Origin: Bifidobacterium rousetti
GTDB lineage: Bacteria; Actinomycetota; Actinomycetes; Actinomycetales; Bifidobacteriaceae
Direction: 5' to 3'
Length of the DNA stretch: 64,000 nucleotides
Assembly (NCBI RefSeq): GCF_008698235.1
Contig: NZ_PEBH01000012.1
Span: 1-64,000, forward strand
Part shown: positions 6,383 to 20,537 of the stretch, in pieces
Position numbering within the stretch: the stretch's first letter is position 1
Layout: every line of letters starts with the position of its first letter
Notes under the pieces: model-generated
What the model was told of the DNA's origin: nothing
The model's database searches: none
Seen by the model: only the letters and a program-made list of their open reading frames with translations
Position numbers and translations under genes: made by a program

Positions 6383-9300
6383 ATGAGGTTCGGGAAGAAG
6401 GGCACCGGTGCGGTGGCGTCGATCACCGCCGCCGCGGCGTTGCTGGCATGCCTGGTTCCGGTCGCGTTGGCCGATAACGGCGGCGGTGGTTCCGGAGAGG
6501 ATGGCGGCGGTTCGGGTGGGGGCCCGACGCAGACGGCCGATGCGCATTGGATCTACAAGGATTCATGGCCGGCCACGTTGGATGGTATGAAGATGGCGCT
6601 GAGCGACGCGAAGGTGCGTCTGTCGTCCGATCTGGCGAACGGGCAGAACCAGTTCGTGAACATGAACAAGACTTTGAGCGACGCGATCGATGAGTGCCGG
6701 CGTTCCTATACGGGTGACGGGAACGCGGACTGCCGTCTGGTGGCGGTGGGCTACGTGCGTCTGGCGGATGGTTCGTTCAATGGCAGCTACGTGAGCTCGA
6801 ACGCGAAGAGCCGTTGGGAGGCTCAGTGGAAGGCCGAGGCGAAGGGAGACTACACGTATCAGGGTCAGAAGTATTCGACCTCGACGACTTGGAAGGACAA
6901 GCTTGGCACGCGCAGCGTTGACTCGCTGGCGCAGGAGTCGATCAATTCCAACCCGAACGCGTCGTTCCGTGTGATCGTACTGGCGCAGAACCAGCCGCCG
7001 GTCGATTACAAGCTGAACGTGACCACAAGCCATAAGCAGAAGACGGACATGCAGGTCGGCTCCACCGACCCGATCGGCGACGTCATCCATGCAGACAACG
7101 GCGGTTCCGCGATCAAGGAGACGTTGAACGGCACCGCGATCATCCATTACGAGAACGGCCCCTACCTGCCCGCGAAGAGCGTGAGCAAGCCGATCAGCTT
7201 CTCCAGCAATGGGGACACCCAGCTCGACAATCTCGCCTCGCCGAAGGATTTCGGCATGGAACACTGGGCCGAGGGCTCGTACTGGATCGACATCCAGGTG
7301 CCCAAGCAGGGCCGCATGCAGACGGCCGTGGACACCGCGGACCGTGACCCGGCCGAATCCTGGAAGGTGAGCTCGGTGCCGCCCGAACCCCCGGTCAAGA
7401 AGATCGAGGACGGCGTGAGCGCCGACCGGATGACGAACCGCACCACCATCACGTACGGCACCGGCCGCGGCGGCTACGAGATGCGTTTCCGCGACGTGAT
7501 CGAACCCAACGGCGTCGAATACTCCGTGGACAACTACAGGCTCATCGACAGGACCGACGGCAACCGCGACGTTTCCGGCGAGTTCGAGATCAATTGGGAC
7601 AAGGCGTCGAACACGGTGTCGGCCGCGCGTTCGGCGGACAAGGGCGAGATGCCCATGGACCATGTCTACGAGTTCAGCTTCGACGTGACCGTGTCGAAGC
7701 CCTCCGACTTCCAGCAGGTCAAGGACCATGCGTGGGGCCAGTGGAACCACGAGCCCGAGGCCGACGCCGGAACGAAACAGTTCGATACGTGGCGGCCGAA
7801 TCCCGACAAGAGCTGGATCCGCCTGAACACGAAGGGCCAGTGGGAGGCGGTCATCGACCCGAAGGAGACCAACCGGACCGGCGCCGACGATATGACGCTT
7901 CTGGACGGGGACCGGGTCGCCTCGGTGGTCAACGGCACCATCGCCAAGAACCTCATCCAGGCCCCGGAGACCCTGACGCTCACGGACGACTGGTCGGCCG
8001 CCGACTACCTGTTCGACGCCGACGACAAGTCGAAGATCAAGGTGTACGAGGCCGACGCCGGCACCGATCGCGAGTCCAGCGTCACCGACATCGCCAACCA
8101 CGGCAGGGACGTCACCGACCAGTGGACGATCACGATGGAAGGCACCACGGTGACCGCCACCGCCGGCCAGGCCTACCGCGAGGGATTGAAGGGACTGAAG
8201 ACCGCGAAGCAGGTCACGCTGCTCATTCCCGGCAAGGCGGCCTACGCCAACGGCAAGGGCGCAGGCCAGGTACGCGACGACTTCGGCAAGCAGGCGAGCG
8301 ACGAACTGTCGTTCTGCACCGCGCCGGACGACAAGGCGCTGACGAACAAGGGCTCCCAGACCGTCAACACGCACACCATCCCCACGAACGAGCCGAAGAT
8401 CTGCGGCTACATACCGCCCGTCGTCAAGGACGTGGTCGGCGAATCCTCGCAGGGAGGCGACCAGGCGTCCGTGGACGGCAGAGTCGTTTACCCGGGCCAA
8501 CGCTTGGAATACCGTCTGGAGACCCAGCCCCACCTGCCCGGCAATCTCGCGTACTCGGTCAGCGAGGTAGCGGTCACCGACACCTATGACGAGCATCTTG
8601 AAGTGGACAAGCAGACCTTGGAGGTCACCGACCTGTCCACCGGCAGGTTCATCCCGAAAACCGAGTACGAGACCCAGTGGAACGACGCGCAGCACGCGGT
8701 GCGCCTCGTGTTCTCCGACGGGTACGTGAAGACCAACTGGCGCAACGGCGCGAACCCGCGCATCATCGTACGCTTCGAGGGCACGGTCGCCAAGGACGCG
8801 CCCACGGACACCAAAATCGGCAACCAGTGGGCCCTGACCCTGAACAACATGATCACCCCGAGCAACAAGGTATGGAACGAGCCGCCCGACTTCACGCCGG
8901 TGAAGAAGGACACCCAGGCCGACCCGTCCATCAGCATCGACGGCAAGACCGCACTCCTGGGCGACCGGATCTACTACCGCGTGACCATCGACGCCAAGCA
9001 GACCAACCAGGCCTACAAGGTCTGGAGGCTCGGCATGACCGACGACTGGGACGACGAATACCTCTCCCTCGACGCCAAGCGCATCGAGGTCACCGACACC
9101 GCGACCGGCAAGGACGTGACCGCGAAGTTCAACATCGCGGCGATCGACGGCGTCGCCTACGTGTACGCCAAGACCGCGGACACGAAGGGGCCGGCCACCG
9201 GCGAGACCATCAAGGGCGATCCCCAGCCCAAGAACCTCAAGGAATACGCCGAAAAGAAGGACCACGACCCGTTGAAGGAGCCGGCCATCGACCAGTCGAT

Positions 9301-10678
9301 GCTGGGCACGAGCTACGAGGTGAGCCTGCCGATGACCGTCATCAAGGTCACCGACGGACATATCGTGAGGAACAAGGCCACGCAGGTCGTCAACGACACC
9401 CGCAAGGACACCAACGAGGTCGCCAACCCCCTCAAACCCGTCAACCCCTCCAAGGACGTGGTCGTGAGGGTGGACGGCGAATCCATCGACAAGCGGAGCG
9501 TGTACCTCAACGGCCTGTTCCTCTATCGCCTCGACAGCTCCGTGCTGCCCGCGCACCGCGCCTACCAGAAGGTCACCGACTGGAGCATCACCGACCCGCT
9601 CGACGCCGAGCATGACCAGTACACCGGCCAATGGGCCGTATACGCCATGCGCGACCTGACCGAGCAGGGCAGGGTGATCGCCCGCAAGGGCGTGAAGATC
9701 GCCGGCAGCGGCTTCGACGCCAGTGTGTACGGTGGCGAACTGTTCACCCTCGCGCAGGACGACAAGGGCGTGGTCACCGTTACCGCGACCCAGCGCATGC
9801 TCGATCTCGTCAGCGGCAACGACGAAAGCGAGCAGGCATGGACCGCGTTCATCCAGTGCAAGCGCGTCAAGACCGGCGAACACATCGCCAACCGGTTCGA
9901 CGAAACCATCAACGGCACCAAACGTCCTTCCAACCAGGTCGAGACGCACACGCCCGACATGACCCCGAGCCTGAAGATCGAGAAATGGGACGAGGCCTCC
10001 GGCTGGCCGGCCGGCGACCGCGACCAGGTCAAGGACGCGCTGGCCATGCAGGGCGACACGCGCATCGTGTTCACCATCACCAACACCAGCACCACCGACC
10101 CCGACACCAAGCAGGGCGCATGGTACCGAACCAAGGACCTGAACCTCAAGGACCAGCTGGTCGCCGGCGACGGCCGGGTGACCGATCTCGAATACCCCGC
10201 CGATTGGGACAGCCGCATCCTCAAGCCCGGCGAGAGCGTCGAGGTCAAGGGCGTCCTCAAGGGCGTGACCGGCCATCACACCGACCGCGCCACGGTCACC
10301 GGCACGCCGTTGGTCGAATGCGTCGTCTCCGACCCGGATCCGTTCGACGGCAAGGACGAGACGTCCGCGCCTGATGATGCGGTCACGATCGACGGCAGGC
10401 TCGTCTGCCCCGACACCGAAGTGGTCAGCAACACCGACGACTGGAACGGCTACCGGACCGGGCTCGCCCATACCGGCGCCGCCGTCCAGGGCGTGATCGC
10501 GGCGGCGATCACCCTGCTCGCCGTCGGCGTGGGACTGGTCGCCGCCCGCAGGTTCAGGCGCGGGAACAACGCCGCCGGCCGCCACTCCGGCACGATGCAA
10601 CCCGTCGATGCCGAGGATGCCGACGCGGATGACGTCGAAACCGTGGATTCGGTTCCCGGCGGGCAATCCGTGGTCTGA
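6383..10678 (+). CDS. Sortase-anchored surface adhesin with AgI/II-like domains
   Basis: A 1431-residue secreted protein. Start at 6383 (GGAAAGGA site) gives a signal peptide (about 1-33), then a Gly-rich linker. From about residue 676 come three related modules of the antigen I/II C-domain type, beginning near 676, 839 and 1022 (pattern: K-D, S-x-D-G-x, G-D/GQ-x-x-x-Y-R, D-x-x-D, L-E-V-T-D); such domains often hold isopeptide bonds. The C-terminus has a sortase signal at 1361-1365 written LAHTG rather than LPxTG, then a membrane helix and basic tail. It should bind host or bacterial surface ligands. Monocistronic. Confidence 0.85.
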   Translation: MRFGKKGTGAVASITAAAALLACLVPVALADNGGGGSGEDGGGSGGGPTQTADAHWIYKDSWPATLDGMKMALSDAKVRLSSDLANGQNQFVNMNKTLSDAIDECRRSYTGDGNADCRLVAVGYVRLADGSFNGSYVSSNAKSRWEAQWKAEAKGDYTYQGQKYSTSTTWKDKLGTRSVDSLAQESINSNPNASFRVIVLAQNQPPVDYKLNVTTSHKQKTDMQVGSTDPIGDVIHADNGGSAIKETLNGTAIIHYENGPYLPAKSVSKPISFSSNGDTQLDNLASPKDFGMEHWAEGSYWIDIQVPKQGRMQTAVDTADRDPAESWKVSSVPPEPPVKKIEDGVSADRMTNRTTITYGTGRGGYEMRFRDVIEPNGVEYSVDNYRLIDRTDGNRDVSGEFEINWDKASNTVSAARSADKGEMPMDHVYEFSFDVTVSKPSDFQQVKDHAWGQWNHEPEADAGTKQFDTWRPNPDKSWIRLNTKGQWEAVIDPKETNRTGADDMTLLDGDRVASVVNGTIAKNLIQAPETLTLTDDWSAADYLFDADDKSKIKVYEADAGTDRESSVTDIANHGRDVTDQWTITMEGTTVTATAGQAYREGLKGLKTAKQVTLLIPGKAAYANGKGAGQVRDDFGKQASDELSFCTAPDDKALTNKGSQTVNTHTIPTNEPKICGYIPPVVKDVVGESSQGGDQASVDGRVVYPGQRLEYRLETQPHLPGNLAYSVSEVAVTDTYDEHLEVDKQTLEVTDLSTGRFIPKTEYETQWNDAQHAVRLVFSDGYVKTNWRNGANPRIIVRFEGTVAKDAPTDTKIGNQWALTLNNMITPSNKVWNEPPDFTPVKKDTQADPSISIDGKTALLGDRIYYRVTIDAKQTNQAYKVWRLGMTDDWDDEYLSLDAKRIEVTDTATGKDVTAKFNIAAIDGVAYVYAKTADTKGPATGETIKGDPQPKNLKEYAEKKDHDPLKEPAIDQSMLGTSYEVSLPMTVIKVTDGHIVRNKATQVVNDTRKDTNEVANPLKPVNPSKDVVVRVDGESIDKRSVYLNGLFLYRLDSSVLPAHRAYQKVTDWSITDPLDAEHDQYTGQWAVYAMRDLTEQGRVIARKGVKIAGSGFDASVYGGELFTLAQDDKGVVTVTATQRMLDLVSGNDESEQAWTAFIQCKRVKTGEHIANRFDETINGTKRPSNQVETHTPDMTPSLKIEKWDEASGWPAGDRDQVKDALAMQGDTRIVFTITNTSTTDPDTKQGAWYRTKDLNLKDQLVAGDGRVTDLEYPADWDSRILKPGESVEVKGVLKGVTGHHTDRATVTGTPLVECVVSDPDPFDGKDETSAPDDAVTIDGRLVCPDTEVVSNTDDWNGYRTGLAHTGAAVQGVIAAAITLLAVGVGLVAARRFRRGNNAAGRHSGTMQPVDAEDADADDVETVDSVPGGQSVV

Positions 10679-10683
10679 CCGAA

Positions 10684-10707
10684 GCGGCGGGGACCGTTCT
10701 CCGCCGC
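10684..10707 (+). terminator. Hairpin after the adhesin gene
   Basis: GCGGCGGGGA-CCGT-TCTCCGCCGC forms a 10-bp stem 6 bases after the adhesin stop. The following GATGATTCTT is only weakly U-rich. Confidence 0.5.
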
Positions 10708-10786
10708 GATGATTCTTCCGGTCGGACGGCAATCCGGCCGGAACCCCGCCGGTTCTCTTCCTTCTTCTCTCCCCGGCGGGCATGGC

Positions 10787-10830
10787 AACGGCCCGACGCC
10801 AACGGTTCAAACCGTTCGCGTCGGGCCGTT
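10787..10830. terminator. Bidirectional inverted repeat between adhesin and lacS
   Basis: AACGGCCCGACGC (10787-10799) is matched by GCGTCGGGCCGTT (10818-10830); the loop itself contains AACGGTTCAAACCGTT. It is placed between convergent genes, so it probably terminates or insulates both. Confidence 0.6.
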
Positions 10831-10850
10831 CCCTTGCTACTTTTGGCTGC

Positions 10851-12332
10851 TTACTGTTCGTCGGTGTTCTCGGAGGCGAGTCGTTCTTCGAGCTGTTCGA
10901 CGATGTGGTCGTGCATGTTCTCGTCGATCTTGACGGTCAGGAGGAAGACGACGAGGCTGGCGACGATGCCGGCGAGCGGCAGGTAGTAGGCGCAGGTCTT
11001 GAACGTGCGGATGTTCGCGGCGGTCATGTCGGCGGCGGTGGCGTTGCCGACCATGCCGGCGGCGACGGCCACGAAGCCCACGATGCCGTTGGACAGGGCG
11101 CCGGCGATCTTGTCGAGCATCGGGCGCACGGAGAGGGTGACGGCCTCGTTGCGCTTGCCGGTCTTGAGCTGGCCGTATTCGATGGAGTCGGTCATGCTCA
11201 GGATGGCGGTCATCTGGATGGTCTGCGCGGGCAGGTAGAAGAGGACGAGCGCGACGATGACGACGGGCAGGTTCATGGGTGCGATGATGAACAGCGTGTA
11301 GCCGGCGATCATGAACGCCATGCCGGCGGTGTACAGCCAGCGGCGCGGGATGCGCCGGTTGAGCACCGGGTAGAGGGGCGTGGTGACCAGTCCGGTGATG
11401 ACCGGGATGACGCCGGCGATGGAGAAGCTGTCCGGGGCGCCGAGCACGTATTTGAACTGGTAGAAGAGCACGCCGGTGGTGGCGACGTTGGCCACGGAGT
11501 ACAGCAGGTAGCTCAGGGCGACCCACAGGAGCTGGTCGTTCCGGGCGATGGCCTTGAACGCCTCGATGGGGTTGCCGTTGGCCTCGGCCTTGGCGCGCAG
11601 TTCGCCCTGGTTCTCGCGGGTGCCGAACGCGACGCTCCACGCGGTGAGCAAACCGAGCACGGCGATGATGATGGCGAACGCGGCCCAGCCGGTGCGGCCC
11701 TGCTCCCATTGGCCGGTGAACTTCCAGGTGAACCAGCTGACGACGGGCACGACGATGACGGTGACGCCGTTGTATCCGATGGATCCGGTGAACGCGCCGA
11801 GAGCGGTGTACGTGCTGCGCTCGTGCGAGTCGGAGGAGATCGCGGGGATCATGCCCCAGTAGGAGATGTCGCGCAGCGAGTAGATCACGTCCAGCAGGAT
11901 GAACACGATGACGAACAGGACCATGAACACGCCGGTGTTCACGTCCACGAGCCCGAACAGGCCGGTGAACACCATGATCAGCAGGATGCCGGGCACGAGG
12001 CCTCCGATGAACTGCCAGGGACGGAACCGGCCCCAGCGGGTGTTCGTGTTGTCCACGAGGTTGCCGAGCAGCGGGTCGAGGAAGATCTCCGCGATGCGGA
12101 TGACCACCACGAGTCCGGTGATCACCGCGATGAGGCGCGCGGCCAGCGTCTTGTCCACGTCGATGAACAGCGCGGTGGTCACGAACGTGATGAAGAACGT
12201 GCTCATCGTGTTGTAGAACGCGGCCTGGCCCAGATTGCCGAACGCGTATGCGATCTTCTGCCCCATGTTCCTGGTGGGCACGGCCTGCGGCTGTCCGGGC
12301 GTCGCCGTGCGCTGTGTGGTGGATCCGCTCAT
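10851..12332 (-). CDS. lacS: GPH-family galactoside:cation symporter (LacS-like)
   Basis: A 493-residue, 12-helix transporter of the glycoside-pentoside-hexuronide family: N-terminal G-x-K-I-A-Y-x-x-G-N-x-G, and the family motif D-P-L-x-G-N-x-V-D-x-x-x-x-R-W-G-R-F-R-P-W near residue 80-100. It lacks the C-terminal IIA domain found in streptococcal LacS. Start at 12332 follows AAGGAGG. It is divergent from lacZ and shares an operator design with lacZ and lacI, which supports lactose or another beta-galactoside as substrate. Substrate is inferred. Confidence 0.85.
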   Translation of the reverse strand: MSGSTTQRTATPGQPQAVPTRNMGQKIAYAFGNLGQAAFYNTMSTFFITFVTTALFIDVDKTLAARLIAVITGLVVVIRIAEIFLDPLLGNLVDNTNTRWGRFRPWQFIGGLVPGILLIMVFTGLFGLVDVNTGVFMVLFVIVFILLDVIYSLRDISYWGMIPAISSDSHERSTYTALGAFTGSIGYNGVTVIVVPVVSWFTWKFTGQWEQGRTGWAAFAIIIAVLGLLTAWSVAFGTRENQGELRAKAEANGNPIEAFKAIARNDQLLWVALSYLLYSVANVATTGVLFYQFKYVLGAPDSFSIAGVIPVITGLVTTPLYPVLNRRIPRRWLYTAGMAFMIAGYTLFIIAPMNLPVVIVALVLFYLPAQTIQMTAILSMTDSIEYGQLKTGKRNEAVTLSVRPMLDKIAGALSNGIVGFVAVAAGMVGNATAADMTAANIRTFKTCAYYLPLAGIVASLVVFLLTVKIDENMHDHIVEQLEERLASENTDEQ

Positions 12333-12422
12333 GGTGTGGTGGCCTCCTTGCGACCTGTAAAGAATCCGTGCGCGGGAACAGCTCCGATCCCGCAAGACGC
12401 GAGTATAGGACTTTCTTGAAAA

Positions 12423-12438
12423 AGTAAAAAACTTTACC
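12423..12438. promoter_or_regulatory. LacI-type operator for lacS
   Basis: AGTAAA-AAAC-TTTACC: half-sites 6 bp, spacer 4. Same spacing and half-sites as at lacZ (12594) and at the lacI promoter (19228). Confidence 0.65.
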
Positions 12439-12593
12439 GCGTGTCGCAAGCAATGCCAACGATTCATGTTCGCCAATCCAACACGCCGCGCGGGCGCCAG
12501 CAGTGGTCGGAGACCGGATTATCGTTGATAAGTAACGGCTTTCCGCCGTTCTTGCGGTCGCAGTCGGGACAAGCGCAAGAAGTTGCGTAAATT

Positions 12594-15856
<3,263 letters not shown>

Positions 15857-15952
15857 CCGGCAACGGGCGGCGGCATGCACCACCATGCCGCCGCCCGTAC
15901 ACGTATATATACATTTCCCAAACACACTCCACAGGAAAAGAGGCAATCAATC

Positions 15953-16765
15953 ATGGCTGAAGTGATTATCGTCAGGAACGAGGAGGAGGCCGGCGAGATC
16001 TACGGCCGCTGCGTGGCGGACCTCATCAAGGCCAAGCCGGACGCGGTGCTGGGCCTGGCCACCGGCTCCAGCCCGCTGGCCGCCTACCGCGCCCTCGCCA
16101 AGATCGTGCACGAGGAGCACATCGACGTCTCCAAGGTGCGCGGCTTCGCGCTGGACGAGTACCTGGGCCTGCCGCTGACCCACCCGGAGTCCTACCACTC
16201 CACCATCCACCGCACGGTCGTCGAGCCGCTCGGCCTCGACCCGGAGAAGGTTCACGTGCCCGGCGACGTGCTCAACGGTGCACCTCTTGAGGATGGCGAC
16301 AAGATCGCCGCCGCCGGTCCCGCATATGACGCGGCGATTGAGGCCGCGGGCGGCATCGATGTGCAGATCCTCGGCATCGGCACCGACGGCCATATCGGCT
16401 TCAACGAGCCCGGCTCCTCGCTGGCGTCCGGCACGCGCGTGAAGACCCTGGCCGAGCAGACCCGCATCGACAACGCGCGCTTCTTCGACAACGACATCAA
16501 CCAGGTGCCGACCCACTGCATCACGCAGGGCATCGGCACGGTGTTGAAGGCCCGTCACCTCGTGCTGCTCGCGTTCGGCGCGGGCAAGGCCGAGGCCATC
16601 GAGGAGACCGTCGAGGGCGGCGTGTCCGCGTTCTGCCCGGCCTCCGCGCTGCAGCTGCATCCGCACGCCACGATCATCATCGACGAGGAGGCCGCGAGCC
16701 GTCTGCGTCACAAGGACTACTACCGCTACGCCTTCGCCCACAAGCCGGCCTGGCAGGGCATCTGA
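15953..16765 (+). CDS. nagB: Glucosamine-6-phosphate deaminase
   Basis: A 270-residue enzyme converting glucosamine-6-phosphate to fructose-6-phosphate plus ammonia. Catalytic residues are in place: D68 in L-D-E-Y, and D145/H147/E152 in G-T-D-G-H-I-G-F-N-E-P. Start at 15953 follows AAAAGAGG. It lies 96 bases after lacZ and 74 before nagA. Fructose-6-phosphate would enter the phosphoketolase (bifid) route. Confidence 0.95.
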   Translation: MAEVIIVRNEEEAGEIYGRCVADLIKAKPDAVLGLATGSSPLAAYRALAKIVHEEHIDVSKVRGFALDEYLGLPLTHPESYHSTIHRTVVEPLGLDPEKVHVPGDVLNGAPLEDGDKIAAAGPAYDAAIEAAGGIDVQILGIGTDGHIGFNEPGSSLASGTRVKTLAEQTRIDNARFFDNDINQVPTHCITQGIGTVLKARHLVLLAFGAGKAEAIEETVEGGVSAFCPASALQLHPHATIIIDEEAASRLRHKDYYRYAFAHKPAWQGI

Positions 16766-16780
16766 TCGGCAGACGAACGA

Positions 16781-16818
16781 TTCGGGCTCCTTCTTGCTTC
16801 GCCAAGAGGGAGCCCGAA
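16781..16818 (+). terminator. Intercistronic hairpin between nagB and nagA
   Basis: TTCGGGCTCC (16781-16790) pairs with GGAGCCCGAA (16809-16818). No U-run follows, so it probably protects or partly attenuates rather than fully terminates the nagB transcript. Confidence 0.5.
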
Positions 16819-16839
16819 CCCATATGCAGGAAGGAAATC

Positions 16840-18153
16840 ATGACGCAGGACAGAGATGAGATCGTCGCCCGCGTGACGGCGGCGTTGGAAGACGAGGCCA
16901 AGCCGGTCGCGATCCGCGGGGCACGCAAGGTAGACGCCTGCGGCGAACAATCGGGCTATTGGGTGGTCTCGGACGCACGTGGCGTGATTGTGGCCACGGG
17001 CTTCGCCGCCGCGGACGGTACCGGCGAGGAGGCGTTCGAGCACGCCTGCCGCACGGTCGGCATCGACCCGGCCGTTCCAGCTGACTCCAACGACGCGGTC
17101 ATCGACGCGGCCGGCCGCATCCTGACCCCCGGCTACGTGGACATCCACGCCCACGGCGCCTGGGAGAAGAGCTTCGACGACGGCCCCGACGGCATCGACG
17201 TGGCTCGCACCGGCCACGCGGTCCACGGCACCGCCCGCCAGGTGCTCTCGCTCATCACCAACCCGATGGACGTGATCTGCCGTAACATCCGCACCGTGCA
17301 CGAGAAGATGGCCACCCGCCCTGACATCCTCGGCTGCCACCTCGAAGGCCCGTTCCTCGCCCTGAAGCGCAAGGGCGCGCACGACCCGAACTGCCTCAAG
17401 GACCCGGTGCCCGAACTCGTGGACCGCATGCTTGACGCCTCGGGCGCCGACCCCGCCGTCGGGCGTCTCGGCTGCATCCGCCAAATCACCATCGCCCCCG
17501 AGCTTGAGCACGGCATCGGCGCCATCCGCCAGTTCGCGGCCGCCGGCGTGGTGCCCGCGGTCGGTCACTGCGACGCCGACTACGAGACCGCCCAGGCCGG
17601 CTTCAACGCGGGCGCCGGCATCATGACCCACATGTTCAACGCGATGAACGGCCTGCACCATCGCGAACCCGGTCCCATCCCGGCCGCCGTCGAGGACCCG
17701 CGCGTCACCATCGAGCTCATCAACGACGGCTTCCACGTGCAGAACCCGATGGTCAAGCTCGGCTTCGGCCTCGCGCCCCACCGCATCGCGTTCGTCACCG
17801 ACGCCATGGCCGCCACCGACTGCCCCGACGGCGCGTACAAGCTCGGCAAACTTGATGTGAACGTCATCGACGGCCACGCCCGACTCGTGTCCAACGGCGC
17901 GATCGCCGGCTCCACCTTGACGTTGGAGGTCGCGGTTCAGCGCGCGGTCAACGAACTCGGCTTCAGCCCGGTCGCCGCCGTCGAGGCCGCCACCCTCACC
18001 CCGGCCCGCGCTTTCGGATTCGACAGGGCCAACCCCGTCACCGGCACGCCGCTCGGCCTGATCGCCCCCGGATACGCCGCCGACCTCAACCTCCTCGACC
18101 CCACCGACTGGACCGCCCAACACGTCTGGTGCGCCGGCCGCCAGCTGAAGTAA
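16840..18153 (+). CDS. nagA: N-acetylglucosamine-6-phosphate deacetylase
   Basis: A 437-residue amidohydrolase removing acetate from GlcNAc-6-phosphate to feed NagB. Metal motif D-I-H101-105-A-H (HxH), H-L-E-G-P-F with the metal-binding Glu, and the catalytic D in F-V-T-D-A-M are visible. Start at 16840 follows GGAAGGAAA. Slightly longer N-terminus than E. coli NagA. Convergent with lacI. Confidence 0.95.
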   Translation: MTQDRDEIVARVTAALEDEAKPVAIRGARKVDACGEQSGYWVVSDARGVIVATGFAAADGTGEEAFEHACRTVGIDPAVPADSNDAVIDAAGRILTPGYVDIHAHGAWEKSFDDGPDGIDVARTGHAVHGTARQVLSLITNPMDVICRNIRTVHEKMATRPDILGCHLEGPFLALKRKGAHDPNCLKDPVPELVDRMLDASGADPAVGRLGCIRQITIAPELEHGIGAIRQFAAAGVVPAVGHCDADYETAQAGFNAGAGIMTHMFNAMNGLHHREPGPIPAAVEDPRVTIELINDGFHVQNPMVKLGFGLAPHRIAFVTDAMAATDCPDGAYKLGKLDVNVIDGHARLVSNGAIAGSTLTLEVAVQRAVNELGFSPVAAVEAATLTPARAFGFDRANPVTGTPLGLIAPGYAADLNLLDPTDWTAQHVWCAGRQLK

Positions 18154-18204
18154 ACTCCTTCCAGCAAAATCGACACCGGTGCCGCCCGTCTTCGAGACGA
18201 CGTC

Positions 18205-19284
<1,080 letters not shown>

Positions 19285-19341
19285 TCAGGAAGTGACCCAC
19301 AACTGATAAACTTCAAGCGTCCCGACAAAGGGGCAATGCAT

Positions 19342-19380
19342 AGAGGGCGGGCTTGTCATTGGAAAACATGCTCGCCCTCT
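19342..19380. terminator. Hairpin between lacI and the ABC operon
   Basis: AGAGGGCGGGC (19342-19352) pairs with GCTCGCCCTCT (19370-19380) with one G-U. It lies 45 bases past the end of the minus-strand ABC permease gene, so it probably ends that operon; no U-run on either strand. Confidence 0.5.
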
Positions 19381-19424
19381 AATCAAGACGTATGGCAGTC
19401 TGAACCGGAACCTTTTCCTCATGC

Positions 19425-20537
19425 TCACTGTCTGTTTTTGAAGAAGGCGAAGAGTTGGTTGTCGTGTATGGCGGTGATGGCAATGACGGCTCCGATTTGC
19501 GCGGTGATGAGGGCTGTGGTGAGTGCGGGGAGTTGGATGGCTGTCAGGGTGATCGCGTTGGCGTGTCCGCTGGTCCAGCGGGCCGTGGTGTAGGTGATGG
19601 CGGTGGCGGCGAGGATTGCCGGCAGGGTCCATGCGAGGGTTTCGAGCGCGTTGGTGGCGAGGATGCCTTGGCGGGGTATTCCCATGTGCAGGTCGTCGGC
19701 TATTTCGATGCGTCGTGCGCGTGTGGCCATGATGGCGATGGCGAATGCGGCGATGGGTGTGATGGCGAGCATGAGGCGTGTGGTTCGCTGCCGGTAGCGG
19801 GTGTCGAGGTCAGGGTTGGTGCCGAGCATGGTGTTGGCTTGTTTGGTTTGGGTGGCGGGTGCGGCTCCGGGTATGGCGGTCGCGGTGGTGTTGAGCAAGT
19901 CTTCGGCGTCGGGGTTGGCGGGGTTGATGGTGGCCCAGCATTCGTCCCATTGCTGGCCGGCGTTGATGGGTGTTGGGGTGATGATCGCGTAGGCGAGTCG
20001 TTGGTCACGGCTGTCGTCGGTCCAAGGGAAGACCGCGCTGATGTGCATGACGCCCTGGGTCGTGGGCAGGTCGTCTCCTTCTCGCGCGTGGAGGGTGGCG
20101 GCGAGTTGACTGGAGATCCATACGCCGGGTTGGGTTTGCTCTCTTGCTCCGACGCCGAGCACGTTAGCGAGTCCCGGCGTGGCCTGCCATGCGTCCAGTG
20201 GGGCCGCGGGCATGGCGGTCAGGGTGATTTCCCCGTTGCTTTTGAGCGCGCCGGCCGCTTGGATGGGGTTCGTGGTGGTGTCGCCTGTGGTGCCGGTGGT
20301 TTGGGTGAGGTTTGCGCATGTGGTGGGGTCGATTTGCTTGCTGCCGGAGATGATGTGGATGGCGGCGGCGCTGGTGGCCCATTGTCGGGATTCGTGTTGG
20401 AGGGAGGTGATGGCGGTCAGGTCGAATACGGCGGTTCCTGCTGCGATGAGGGTGAGGATGCCGGCGCAGGCGAGGGCGCGTGTGGTGCCGGTGGCGATGT
20501 TGCGCCATGCTTCGGACAGGATGGCGGTTGGTTTCAT
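19425..20537 (-). CDS. MacB/FtsX-type ABC permease
   Basis: A 370-residue protein with MacB topology: one N-terminal helix (about 20-42), a large extracellular MacB-PCD-like domain, then three helices in the last 125 residues. Start at 20537 follows AAGGAC, overlapping the ATPase stop by 4 bases. With the ATPase and fusion protein it should form a tripartite-like exporter or mechanotransmitter. No substrate can be assigned. Confidence 0.8.
   Translation of the reverse strand: MKPTAILSEAWRNIATGTTRALACAGILTLIAAGTAVFDLTAITSLQHESRQWATSAAAIHIISGSKQIDPTTCANLTQTTGTTGDTTTNPIQAAGALKSNGEITLTAMPAAPLDAWQATPGLANVLGVGAREQTQPGVWISSQLAATLHAREGDDLPTTQGVMHISAVFPWTDDSRDQRLAYAIITPTPINAGQQWDECWATINPANPDAEDLLNTTATAIPGAAPATQTKQANTMLGTNPDLDTRYRQRTTRLMLAITPIAAFAIAIMATRARRIEIADDLHMGIPRQGILATNALETLAWTLPAILAATAITYTTARWTSGHANAITLTAIQLPALTTALITAQIGAVIAITAIHDNQLFAFFKNRQ

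Noticed and set aside
6563..10810. Very long open frame (1415 codons) antisense to the adhesin gene
   Set aside because: It is the mirror of a GC-rich, codon-biased gene; the plus frame has signal peptide, domains and sortase motif, the minus product is low-complexity Val/Gly/Asp-rich.
19285..19424. Small gene between lacI and the ABC operon
   Set aside because: Frames there have no ribosome site and are shadows; a hairpin is the only structure.
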